Under the pieces are notes generated by a model. The model was given only the letters and a program-made list of their open reading frames with translations, ran no database searches and was not told where the DNA came from. Below are positions 10,367 through 20,342 of a stretch of 29,258 nucleotides of DNA, one piece after another; positions within the stretch are counted from its first letter, which is position 1; the number at the start of each line of letters is the position of its first letter. The translations under genes were made by a program, and so were the position numbers. The stretch is from Chara braunii (lineage: Eukaryota; Streptophyta; Charophyceae; Charales; Characeae): assembly GCA_003427395.1 (NCBI GenBank), contig BFEA01000057.1, positions 1,194,667 through 1,223,924 of the forward strand, given 5' to 3'.

Positions 10367-11040
10367 GAGAGGTTGACTGATTTCTGGGAATGTGTTCTTG
10401 TGATAAGGTCATTGAAGATTGTTGAGGAAGCACATCCGGTCCCTAACAACAACAACAACAACCAGGACGAGAGGAGGAATGATATTCGAGAACTTGCCAG
10501 AATCATTCAACGGTTTCAGAAGGAATAATTCCCGAAGGTCGAAGTTCCATTATTTGACGGCAACAATGCCTCGGGATGGGCGAATAAGTTTGAATAGCTG
10601 GGGAGCTGTTACGAGTGGTCAAATGAAAAGATGATGCGAATGGTGAAAAGGTATTGCAAGGTGGAATATAAGGACGAAGTGGAAGAATTGGTGCTGGATT
10701 TGCAGGATTGGCCGGAATTCAATGGAAAATTATTGGAGAAATATCAATTGGGTGACCAATTGTTACATTTGGCGGATCTGCAAAAGGTTAGTCGGCGAAG
10801 GCACAACGAAACAATTCTTGCTGGAGTTCGAGCGGGTGGCACGACTGGTTCCTGACCTTCCAGATAAGGATCGTTGTCGTATCTTTTTGGACAACTTCTC
10901 AGAGGTGGAGCAGCCAAAGTTGGTTAAGGGGATGTAGGGGCGGTATGACTGGCCCAAGATTCGGGAAAACTTGTTGGCAGGAAATTTTGACCAGATCCTG
11001 TACCAGTTGTTGAAGCAGCAGAACAGTGCTTGCAATCTTT
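10367..11040 (+). pseudogene. gag: Second retrotransposon gag relic (Asn-run type)
   Basis: The reading frame runs ERLTDFWECVLVIRSLK, then a run of six Asn (PVPNNNNNNQDERR), then DIRELARIIQRFQKE, VPLFDGNNASGWANKFE, MMRMVKRYCKVEYKDEVEEL and WPEFNGKLLEKY. It is broken by TAA (10526-10528), TAG (10595-10597), a one-base frame change near 10785 and TAG (10935-10937). After the shift it continues FLLEFERVARLVPDLPDKDR to YDWPKIRENLLAG. The FDG...W...F pattern and the length fit a retrotransposon capsid domain; I recall similar proteins being abundant in stonewort. The start is uncertain because the frame is open upstream of 10367. No protease or RT follows. Confidence 0.6.
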
Positions 11041-12084
11041 GTGTATGTTGTGAACTGGATCCGACCCAAATCTGGTTTGCAAAAAGAACTACAACTGTAC
11101 CCAACCCCAACTACAATAAAAGATTCTGGCCAGTTGTCCAAACTGGATAGCGGGTTTTTGCAAATTTTCCAAACTGCACCTGGCCCGACCGGCAACCTGA
11201 AAAAATGTTGAACTACACCCAGTCGGACCAGGACCCAACTTTATGCCATTCTGGCTGCCCAGACCCACCGTGAACTGCCATGGGCCACCTTTTTCCTTTT
11301 TAAATATGAAATATCAATATGACCTTTTTTTTTTTACTACCTTGGCTCCCCCATTGATTTTTTGTTTTTCAAGTAAACTCAAACATCATTGAGGAAGGCA
11401 TTCATCATAAAAATGAGCAGTCCGAGATAGTGGTCTTACCCATGGATGTTTTCATATTGTAAAAAAAATAAAAATTGCAGATTTTTCAACTTCACCCAAC
11501 TTCACTTATCTCCACTGTCAAGACTTTGTGTGCGTACACCAGCAAGGCACGCCCCTGTTTCTGCGACTCGTGTCCCGCCAGTTTGCTGCCGGCCCACTCA
11601 GGGGCTTCACAACTTCAAAGTTTGTCTGCCTACTGCCCCAAGGCTATTTCCCGCTCCAATGACATTGAATTGACACTCCAGAATCTCACTTGTATCCCCC
11701 ATGGAACCGAAGTGACAGACTCCAACATGTTGCTGCCACTCTGGAACAACCTTCTGCAGGTTTTCATTTGGTCAAGGTAAATTGAGATTTTCTTTTTGTT
11801 CCAGTCTTGCGTATTTTTCATTCAGCCCCGCATGGGCAGCGACGAAGGGCGAACGGTTGGGTGGAAAATATGAATGTATATACTCCGGGCCTAAACTCAT
11901 GCATATATAAAACATTATACATACATATACATACACACACACACACACACACACATAGATATATATTTGCATGAGCCCTACACGCCTGACCCGACAAATT
12001 CCGCAGCCAGCTGGCCGGGCCATGCCACCACCTGGCTGAACCCCAGCTGCGCATGCATGTCCCAAATCTGCCCTTGGACAGCTG
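11041..12084. other. No gene recognised; AC microsatellite and 23-bp inverted-repeat arm
   Basis: A T-rich patch lies at 11323-11334 and an AC repeat at 11933-11955 flanked by AT-rich sequence. Short ORFs at 11446-11780 show no domain. The left arm of a perfect 23-bp inverted repeat (11991-12013) faces its partner at 12079-12101, at the point where integrase homology starts. Confidence 0.5.
11933..11955. repeat. AC microsatellite
   Basis: About eleven uninterrupted AC units flanked by ATACAT and ATAGATATATAT sequence. No gene overlaps it. Confidence 0.95.
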
Positions 12085-12101
12085 GCTGCGGAATTTGTCG
12101 G
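11991..12101. repeat. Perfect 23-bp inverted repeat with 65-nt spacer
   Basis: CCGACAAATTCCGCAGCCAG... (11991-12013) is the exact reverse complement of 12079-12101. The right arm overlaps the start of integrase homology; the left arm abuts AT-rich sequence after the AC microsatellite. Confidence 0.9.
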
Positions 12102-13056
12102 AAGACATCGTCAGCGACCGAGACACTCGCTTCATGTCGGCATTTTGGACTGCTCTCATGCAGGAATCCGGCACGAAGATGAAACCAAGTTCGGCTCGGC
12201 ATCCACAAACAGACGGGCAAACGGAGCCGGCACATCAAACCGCTCAAATGATGCTTCGTACGCGCATCCGCCCGGATCATAAGGATTGGGTTGACCACCT
12301 CCCCGACATCGAGTTCGCCTACAACACTTCGTTACATCCGGCAATCGGCGTGACTCCATTCGAGTTGCACCACGGTGGTCGGAAATTCTCCTCCCACGAA
12401 CAGCCGATATAGACGCTGCTTGCTCCCCCGCTTTCGTCCGGAAGTACAGGGAATTGCTGGCTCAAGCCCGCACGAACATGCAAAAGGCTCAAGTCCGCAT
12501 GTAGCAGCAAACCAACAGGCATCGTGTGGTATGTCCCATCCGCGCCGGTGATCTGGTGTGGGTCTCCGCGGAAGAGTTTGCACATGAACAGGATGTTTCA
12601 CGCTAACTGCTTCCCAAGTGGTTTGGACCATGGCCCGTAACATCAGCCGCGCGCGATGAGCCCGATGGTCCCTCATTTGTGATCAACATCCCCCCCCATC
12701 TAACGGTCCATCCAGTCTTTCACGCCTTGAAGCTGGTAACATATAAACCAGCTAAGAGCGACGACTTCCCGGGCCGACGATCGCAGGACCCTCCATCTAT
12801 GGATGGTCATCAGGAAGTTGACCGCGTCATCACGGATCGCAAGTACGGCAGCAAGCCTCAACAGTACAAAGTTACATTCAAAGCATGCGATCCCGACGAC
12901 ACTCAGTGGATTTCAGGAACAGATTTGAAAGCATCCGCACCGCTGATCTATGCTCACTACAAGCAACAAAGGTTAGCTCAGGGAACTTCACGACCTGCCC
13001 CTCCCACCCGGACTGTGGTCCCTCCCTCAGACAGACAGCTTCGCCCTCGCAGGTAA
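12085..13056 (+). pseudogene. pol: 3' end of a second chromovirus pol (integrase, chromodomain)
   Basis: Homology starts inside the integrase core at EDIVSDRDTRF and runs through ARHPQTDGQTE (the catalytic Glu motif) and WVDHLPDIEFAYNTS to 12412. A one-base shift near 12400 moves it to another frame (PAFVRKYRELLAQARTNMQK), with TAG at 12502-12504 (MQKAQVRM then stop) and TAA at 12604-12606. It then continues LLPKWFGPWPV, FVINIPPHLTVHPVFHALK and a chromodomain-like end (QYKVTFKACDPDDTQW), ending at TAG/TAA-bounded 13056. Protease, RT, RNase H and the first integrase Asp are absent. It may share an element with the gag relic upstream, but nothing proves this. Dead copy. Confidence 0.8.
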
Positions 13057-13382
13057 GCTTGGTCTTTCAAGGAGGGGGGCGTGTGGCATATTGCGCAGCC
13101 ACACGGGCCTGCAGGGCCCGTCCCCGGGTCTCAGCCTAAAAGCCTAGAAACAAGGGCTTACAGGCCCCCTGTCGTTTCAGCCTGAAAGCCTGAAACGAGG
13201 GCCTGCAGGCCCTATGTCTAAAACAGGGCCTTCCAGGCCCTGAGTCTTTTCAGCCTGAAACGGAGGGCCACTTTCGGGCCCTCATAAGATCGACCTGCCC
13301 TAACACTGAGGCACCAAACCAGGGTTTCGGGAACAGGCTATTTTTGGCCTGTTCCAACGACAGCCTCAGCAGGAGCTGCAGC

Positions 13383-13434
13383 GGCAGGCCCTGGCTTACT
13401 TCGGCATTGGCAGGCCCTGGCTTACTTCGGCATT
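13383..13434. repeat. 26-bp perfect tandem duplication
   Basis: GGCAGGCCCTGGCTTACTTC... occurs at 13383-13408 and again at 13409-13434 without a mismatch, pointing to a recent duplication inside the LTR. Confidence 0.9.
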
Positions 13435-13660
13435 GGCAAGAGCAGCCTCTTGGACTGCCCCGCCCTGCAGCTGCAGGCAGTCGGGAGGCAGGCCGAGTAG
13501 TACATAGGGAGTTCCCATGCACTTCACGGGTAGGTAGAAGGCAGGAGGCAGGATTCGGCAGGAGCACTCTGGAGGAGTGCTGCAGGAGTAGCGTTAGTGC
13601 TAGCAGTAGTCTTCAGCGCTGGGCGCTAGTAGCTGCAGGAGTAGTCTTCAGCGCAGGGCG

Positions 13661-13689
13661 CTAGTAGTAGTAGTAGTAGTAGTAGTAGT
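13661..13689. repeat. TAG/AGT trinucleotide microsatellite
   Basis: About nine uninterrupted AGT units close a 35-bp near-repeat (13606-13667) built on GTAGTCTTCAGCGC and GGGCGCTAGTAG. Confidence 0.9.
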
Positions 13690-13892
13690 GTTGGAGAGAG
13701 ATGGCTGGCGGAGGCCAGTGAGACTTACCTGTGGCGCCATAGCTCCAGCTCCATCTTCGAGGTACCTGCATCAAGGCGCCAGCTTCACAGGTTTGTACCG
13801 GACACAGAGAGAGAGAGTTCTTCTTCTTCCTCTTTTTTAGTCTACCATCTCTTCTTCCCCTCTCGCTACCTGACTTCTCAGTATCTGCGGAC

Positions 13893-13895
<3 letters not shown>

Positions 13896-13936
<41 letters not shown>
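13896..13936. repeat. GA microsatellite
   Basis: About twenty uninterrupted GA units in the 3' half of the LTR. On the minus strand this yields only a Ser/Leu run in a spurious ORF. Confidence 0.95.
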
Positions 13937-13938
<2 letters not shown>

Positions 13939-14430
13939 GTGACTTGAGACTTGATGACATTGGATCCAGACTCGACATTGGGATTCAGACATTTGACGGG
14001 GATTATTTGGGGCCTGTATCGCAGACTTGGTGTTGACGACATTCCCATCTTCCCTTCTTCTTTGTCTAACCCCCCTCTTCTTCGTCTGTGTATGGCGGGG
14101 ACTGGCGCATTCTTCCTGTGTGAGCGTCAGGCCCCTTCCCACCATGGAATGATGATGATGTGTGTTCGAGGCTGCATTGCAACATTGATTGTTCGAATCA
14201 TTGGTATCTAAGTCTTCCGCTACGCTATCTTGTACTTTGTGAGAGAGGTCGGTTCTTGTTCTGGTCTGCACCTTCACGATATGCAACACACCCCAGAAAA
14301 AACTTGTGGCCACCCACAGGCGTTAATTCATCGATAAGACAGCCCATGATGCGAAGCAGGGCGAAGAATGAGGCCATGTATAAAAAAACAAACCAACGAA
14401 ACACATCCATGCACAGAGAAAGAGTAGCTC

Positions 14431-14542
14431 GCTACCTTCTTCCCCCGGATCCAGGGTACAGTCATTATAGCTGTATCTATACTGAAAGACACCCAAATAC
14501 AGCTATAATGACCGTACGTTGTATTCGGGAGAGGAAGGTAGT
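14431..14542. repeat. MITE-like or foldback hairpin, 46-nt arms
   Basis: Arms 14431-14476 and 14497-14542 are complementary at 38 of 46 positions around a 20-nt loop. The innermost 16 nt (GTCATTATAGCTGTAT and its complement) are perfect. This could be a short MITE, a foldback element or a small-RNA hairpin. No target-site duplication was identified. Confidence 0.7.
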
Positions 14543-14845
14543 ACAAGTCCGATCCTAACTGCTAAAATATGCCAAGACAGAGAGCTAGCAAGACTGGAAT
14601 GTGTGTTGTTAAAGCACCCCAAATTCTCTCTCTCATTTCCTCCACAAATCATAACAAACCATCCATAACGAAAAAGTGTAGATAGACAATAACATAGAAA
14701 ATGCAAGGTTGGCCACGTTTGAGTGGCTCAGTGCCAAGTGCCCACACGGCTGTCTGCCGCCGAAGCGGCACACTTACACATGTACATACATGTATTTATT
14801 TGATCCATACAAGGGTGGAGGGCAAGAAGCAACTTACCTAAGACA

Positions 14846-15045
14846 GAGGCCTCCACCAGCAAGAAAGCACCGACCCCATACACCATAGGTCCGAAAAAAC
14901 TTGGAGAGCCCTCCACGTCGGCCCACAAAACCACAAAACAACATAATACAAAAGGCTCCACTAACAAAGAAGCACCGACCACACATGCCAATGGTCTAAA
15001 AGAAATTTTGAGAGCCCTCTGCGCCAGCCTACAACGCCACCACAA
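14846..15045. repeat. Diverged tandem repeat, about 105-bp period
   Basis: AGGCCTCCACCAGCAAGAAA... (from about 14846) recurs as AGGCTCCACTAACAAAGAA... (from about 14952). Both continue through AGCACCGACC and GAGAGCCCTC blocks. The minus strand is open across both copies (15180-14728) with a 35-residue hydrophobic repeat (LACVVGASLLVE / MVYGVGAFLLVE). I recognise no family, so this is an unproven ORF. The rest of 14543-15332 holds nothing I can assign. Confidence 0.5.
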
Positions 15046-15332
15046 ATCAAAAATACACCGCAGGACCTGTACGCAACACCAAGAATGCCATGAACTTCCC
15101 CCTGCCGTGCAACCTGCAGAATCGGATGATGTCCTAGTGCACCAGCGAGGCCACTGCGAGTACTGCGCCAAATTCCACAAGATCTCTATGTGACAACAGG
15201 AGCGCTACTGCTTAAAACACCCTACTCCATTCTTCCATGTGCTCCGAAAGAGAAGGCCGCGGGAATGACACCCACAGCAAACACTGTTTGAGCCTCCTCG
15301 CAGAGATATTGTGGCCAAAACCAAGGCAAACG

Positions 15333-16321
15333 TGCGAGGATCTGGGTCCTCGGCAGGCTTAAGGGCCCCCTGTTACAGATGTGCCCACCCTAGGTAAAGG
15401 CGGGCCTAACAAATCTCAAGAGGCCATTGCTGTGAATTTCGTATTTGGGGTCCAGGCAGTTGTGACACGCCAGTTGGTTGAGGGAAACACAGGCCGAGCA
15501 GCAAAGATATTGCACGGCCTTCCAGGCCTTACCGGAAATGCAGGCCCTGGGCAAGAATCGTAGCCTCATACACAGACAGTTGGGAGGCCCAACCGAACGA
15601 GGCCCAGCAGCTGCAACAGAGGCACAGCCTCCTGGGGCCTACCGGGGCAGAGGCCCCGGCCAGTCAGGCCGCCGGAGCAGGAAGGCTCTTTCCATATAGG
15701 AAAGAGCTCGCTGTCTGGGCTCGCATTCAGGCACTTGCCAGATGATGCGGCAGCGCTGCTGGAGCAATTGCTCGCGGGCTGCTGAGCGCTAAGGGCAAGG
15801 TGCTGCGCGCGTGCGGTCGTGCAGGAAGCAGGGCGCTGCTGAGGGCAGCACCATAGCCCAGCCTCCATAGCTGGCTGGGGCTTGGACTACAGTGAGGCGC
15901 AGAGGTGGTCTTCGGGTGTACAGAGGGAAGACGTGGGTGTAAGTCAGGGGAGAGAGAGAAGGATGATGATGATGATGATGTGAGGGCACATACCTGGTAT
16001 TGGCGATGGTCTGCATTGGGCGACATCTTCAAGTACTTCGTTGGCTGCTGACATCAACAGTTGCATTGTCAATCAGTAGGCAGACAGTAGCTGTGTAGGA
16101 AGTAGGCTGGGCGCCGAGCGCCAAGTAGGGAGAAGGGACTGGACTCTTATGCTGGTGGTGGCGAGAGAAAGCTCTCATTGACATTGGTTTTCAGTGTTAC
16201 GAATCTCCATTGGTGTGATATGGGTGCAATGCCGCTTTCTAAACTCTGAGATACCATCTGGCTTTCAATGTGATTGTGCATTCTGGAAATTGTCATCTTG
16301 CTGTTGCGCATTTTCCTTGCA
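15333..16321 (+). mobile_element. Solo LTR of the element-1 family, with target-site duplication
   Basis: Starts TGCGAG and ends TTCCTTGCA like the element-1 3' LTR, with shared interior blocks (CGCCAGTTGGTTGAGG, TTCCATATAG, GCAGCGCTGCTG, ACATACCTGGT, GGGCGCCGAGCGCCAA). It is flanked by AACG on both sides (15329-15332 and 16322-16325; the match extends as GCAAACG when read from the LTR end). No gag or pol adjoins it, so it is probably a solo LTR left by LTR-LTR recombination. The length is 989 bp. Confidence 0.75.
15685..15707 (+). promoter_or_regulatory. TATA-like core in a perfect 9-bp palindrome
   Basis: GCTCTTTCC (15685-15693), ATATA, GGAAAGAGC (15699-15707). This is the position equivalent to the palindrome at 8540-8572 in the related LTR. 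The probable role is LTR core promoter. Confidence 0.5.
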
Positions 16322-16419
16322 AACGTGTGTTTCCATGCAAAATTCGCTCTTTTCTGGGGCAAAAAAGTGGGGGTCCCTGTTAACCACTTGTGGAGAAGAG
16401 GCCACAAGTTTTTTCAGGG

Positions 16420-17552
16420 TGGGAATGTGTTATGTACCTGATTGAACTTCGATCCACAACGAATTCACACGTTCCCATACACGCATGCAATTACAGAGTA
16501 GACTCGGAGGAGGCAAATCCACACAAAACCGGAGAGAGGATGTACACAGCGGAAGCTCGAAATACACAGAATTGAAAAACGAATTTCAATTCTGTAATCC
16601 CCCGTCCTCCTCCAACCAGTCCAAGGTACTTGTTCCAAGAATCACAACCGAGCTTACAACAACCCCGAACAACCAAAAACAAGTGTTCAATGAAGCCTGC
16701 AGGAGTCTTCTTCTTCCTCGCCACCTCATACCCCTGGCTATGGCTGCCGTAGCAGCAGTAACCCCACAGCTGTCACAACGTGCCAATCTGAACCAGCAAC
16801 CCCAATGATAGCAGCGCCAGCTCAGCACCTGCAAGGAAGTGCAGCGCTGGAAGTCCTGATGAAGAAGGAGACAACCGATCCAGCACTTCGGAGAAGACAA
16901 AAACGAAGTTCCTCATGAGGAACAGCAGATATGGCTGCCAAGTGGGAAAAGGCAGCGCCCAAACCCAACAGCACAGTCCTGGGGAAGCTCTCGTGCAGAG
17001 CTGCTGAATAGCAGCAGTGCGATCTCCAACTTCGTATCACAGCCCCAGCTATGGCTGGGCCTCGAGGAAGAAGATGCCCTCGCCCAAAATAGCGCAGCAA
17101 CGCTTCCGCAACGAACGGGCAGAGTTTCCCCAGCCGAAAACACGAGAAAAGACCCGAACCAATTTTCCTGCCCCCTACTTCTACCCTCCGCCTAAACCTA
17201 CGACGGCCTCCCCAAAGCAACAACCCAAGACCTATCTGTATCTAGATGGAAACAGGGGAAAGGGGGCCTAGACCTATGACAAGGCAAAAGATAAAGGCCT
17301 AATGGCCTAGGACTAGCGAACAGAGACTACGAGTGACACACGCAGGGATCAAGCGCCATAGGGCACAACACTCACAAACAAAACACACAGGTTACAGGTC
17401 ACGTGATCAAGTCCCGCAAGGTTCAAAACACACAAATAGCAAACAAATAGGCAATACAGCAGACGAAGGTTGCGGGATCAAGTCCGGAGAACGACGACAA
17501 GGACAAAATTAGTATACAGCCCGCTTGTAGCACTGCAATTCATTGCATTCCA
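16420..17552 (-). mobile_element. 3' LTR of Gypsy element 3
   Basis: In element orientation it starts TGGAATGCAATG (17552 downward), just after the purine-rich CCCGGGAGGGT. It ends CATTCCCA at 16420, an imperfect inverted match to its start. The 1133-bp length suits a Gypsy LTR. It contains a perfect 12-bp hairpin (ACAGAATTGAAA at 16566-16577 with its complement at 16584-16595). Short ORFs on both strands here are not genes. Confidence 0.65.
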
Positions 17553-17579
17553 ACCCTCCCGGGAAGCGAGGACCCCGAG

Positions 17580-20317
17580 CTAGGAGTGTCCACGAGGAGA
17601 CCGCCTGAGCAATTTCCCACTTTGTTCAGCCTCGTAGAACCGCACAACTGAATTGGCAGACTTGAGAAGTTCCTTTCTTGTAAACCAACGGTCCACGGTA
17701 TGAGGTTGGAAGAGGAACTTGAGAAGATATTCACAGTCGGGGGCCAGTGCCTAATCGATCCTCAATGCTCTCGACTTCATATCCCTTTCCAGGGATAGGG
17801 GGTCCAAACTACGGTGGCCGATCAGGAAACGTGTCAGCAGGAGTGAAAAGCAGCAGTTTTAAGGCATGGAGGACAGGATAGGTCCTGTTATATGGGGGTA
17901 CAACAAGTACATAAGAAGGCCCAAAAGGGTCTGCTCCCACAATATCAAGTACCTGCCATGGGCCATAGTATACATGCAACAACTTTTGCGATATGTCCTA
18001 TTTATCAGTTAACTCTGATCTTTTCACTCAAACCCAGTGACCAGGCCGAATAGGAGAGGGAGAACGATGCTTATTAGCCTGCTCTATCATCCTTTTCTGA
18101 GCCTTGAACATGTTTGTTCTGGCTTTCTCTAGGTCTTTCTCATAACGTTTGGTGAACTCTGCAGTCCCAGGAGTTAGTTTAGGCTTAGTCTTGTCAATGC
18201 GATCGTCAAGAGGTTGTCTTGGGTCCCTAGAAAAGTGAAGCCTATAGGGTGTAAAGCCTGTAGTGTTGTGAACGTAAGTATTATACATAAGTTGAGCCCT
18301 TGACAGTCAGGTGTGATCACAAGATGCAACAGATGAAACAAGACTTGGTTCATCACTTTAGCCTGTCCATTGGCTTCAGGATGGCTGCCTGAAGTCATGT
18401 CTAGCCAGGAATGGAGGTAGTCTTTACAGAAAGACTGCCATTCATCGCTGCAAAACCTGGGGTCTCTGTCACTGACAATAGAGGTTGGGCACCCATGGAC
18501 ATTAACCCACCTCTCAGCAAACAACTCTCTTACCAGAGGAACTCTGGCCTCAGCAGGTAAGGGGATAAACTCAGCAAACTTAGAGAAACGATCGATACAT
18601 ACCATTACCTGTCTCATGCTACGAGGGGTGGTCTTGCCCAAATCAGTAAAGTGAATGGACACTGAGTAGCCCCATAGGAGGTCGTTTGTGGACCTTGTTC
18701 CTCTGGCATAGCTCGCACGTCTCTAAGTACTTGAGAATATCCTCCATCCTTGACCAATAAAAGCGTTGGGTCAGGGCAGCATAAGTCTTTAGGAACCCAA
18801 AGTGACCTCTAGCATCACGACTCTCTGAAATCATATGAGTTATGATCTTGCGATCATTAGGAATGCACAGAGTTCTTCCCCTTCACTGATGGTGTATAGG
18901 AGATCTGAAGTCAAGGCATAGCCTGACTCAGAATTGGGATCCACCTGCAAATTCCTAATAATAGGGCCAAAGACAAGGTCCTGAGGCAACGCATCAGCAA
19001 TAGCCTAGCGACACTGGCGTGTGGAGTCTCCAAATGAGCAAGTATGAACAAAAGCAGCAAAGGTGTCAGGTCTGCGAGAAAAAGCAACAACTAATCTGTT
19101 ATAGCATCCTTTTTTGTGTTTCAGTTCAAAGTCAAAGGAATCAATGAACTGAATATACCTCGCCAACTGCCATTCATCTCCCCCTGGGTCTTCATCCACT
19201 GCAAGGTCGAATGGTCAGAGTAAACCTTGAAGTGTCTTCCCAGTAAGAAGTGCTTCCATTGTTTGAGGGCACTCAAAAAGGCAAGCAATTCTTTCTCATA
19301 AGTAGATGCCTGAACTTTTTGTACCTTGATTTTCTTACATCATCTTGCTGAAGGACAGCCCCAACACCATACTGACTTGCATTTGTTGGCAACACAAATG
19401 GCAAGCAGGGTCAGGAAGCCTCATTACAGGTGATTGGGTCAAGGCTTTCTTCAATCTGGAAAAAGCCAATTGGCATGTGGGTGTCCATCTGAAAGGAACA
19501 TCTTTTGCCAACAGGTTAGTCAGGGGAGTGGCCACAGTAGAAAAGTTTCTGATAAACTTTCTATAGTAAGATGTCAGACCCATGAAAGACCTAATGTCCC
19601 TAACAATCTGTGGTTGTGGCCAATCCCTGACAACAACCACTTTGGAGGCTTCGGGAGAAAGACCATCTGCAGAAATCACATGTCCCAAATACAAAACAAA
19701 AGAGGCACCAAAGTATGATTTTTTTGTATTTATTTTATATTTGTTTTCCCTCAAAATCTGCAGAACTTTTCTGAGATGATCAGCGTGGTCAACAACATTC
19801 TTGTTGAACACCAAAATATCATCCACATAGACCACCACAAAACGATCAAGAAATGGTTTGAAAATTTTATTCAATTTTGTTTGGAAGGTTTCTTGTGCAT
19901 TGCATAACCCAAAGGGCATGACCAAGAACTCATAGGTGCCATAAGAGTTTTTGAAGGCTGTCTTAGCAACATCCTCCTCAACCATTTTGAGCTGATGATA
20001 CCCGGATTTCAGATCGATTTTGCTGAAGACTTTGCAACCTTGCATCATATCCAACAGGTTATCGATCCTAGGCAAGGGCTCTGAACTCTTCCTAGTGATC
20101 TTGTTCAAAGCCCTATAATGAGTACACATCCCGAGATTGGTCTGCATATGGGCAAGTCGAGTAGGCTCCTGAGCTAAATCTGCATAATCATCAACCACTT
20201 TCTTGATGATGGTCACAAAGAAATTCTGGTGGTCAGTTTGTTTAGACAAGTTGTAGAATTCTGATGCCTTCAAGCAATAACTTGTCTTAGGGTGATAGTC
20301 TGTTGCTAAGACACAAG
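17580..20317 (-). pseudogene. pol: Element 3 pol: RT, RNase H, integrase, chromodomain
   Basis: Read from 20317 down. A linker (CVLATDYHPKTSY, LKASEFYNLSK) leads into an RT whose N-terminal fingers are missing. The sequence jumps from QEPTRLAHMQTN to YRALNKITRKSSEPLPRID, then TAFKNSYGTYEFLVMPFGLCNA and the catalytic YVDD (19829-19818). The RNase H region is frameshifted near 19335-19440 and ends LVVAFSRRPD. Integrase zinc finger: first His replaced (ESRDARGH) but CELC present. Core: HFTD, SDRD, and the Glu motif reads GQAKVMN (Lys codon at 18359-18357), so the catalytic Glu is lost. A chromodomain tail (KFLFQPHTVDRWFTRKELL) ends at TAG 17582-17580. Several more frameshifts and stops occur. 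Dead copy. Confidence 0.85.
20305..20317. repeat. LINE target-site duplication, left copy
   Basis: GCTAAGACACAAG, identical to 24955-24967. It abuts the poly(T) at 20318, which is the LINE poly(A) on the minus strand. Confidence 0.9.
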
Positions 20318-20342
20318 TTTTTTTTTTTTTTTTTTTTTTTTT

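Larger units (their letters stand above)
13067..14290 (+). mobile_element. Polypurine tract and 3' LTR of the second chromovirus
   Basis: A textbook purine tract (AAGGAGGGGGG, 13069-13079) precedes TGTGGCATAT (13082-13091). The proposed end is ATATGCAACACA (14279-14290), which pairs imperfectly with the start, giving a 1209-bp LTR. The U3 part holds repeated GGGCC/GGCCC palindromes (13105-13280). A 26-bp perfect tandem duplication lies at 13383-13434, a 35-bp near-repeat at 13606-13667 and a hairpin GGAACAGGC...GCCTGTTCC at 13330-13355. The second half is pyrimidine-rich, like that of the LTR at 28276. Short ORFs here are not genes. Confidence 0.65.

Noticed and set aside
12604-12606. TAA counted as a Gln-to-stop change
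   Set aside because: The aligned position in element 1 is Lys (SRKLMPQ), so an A-to-T change is more likely; left out of the C-to-T set.
13837-14313. Minus-strand ORF of 158 codons with Ser/Leu run
   Set aside because: The run comes from the GA microsatellite inside an LTR; no other coding signal.
15566-17271. Many short ORFs on both strands
   Set aside because: All fall in the solo LTR or the element 3 LTR and show no domains.
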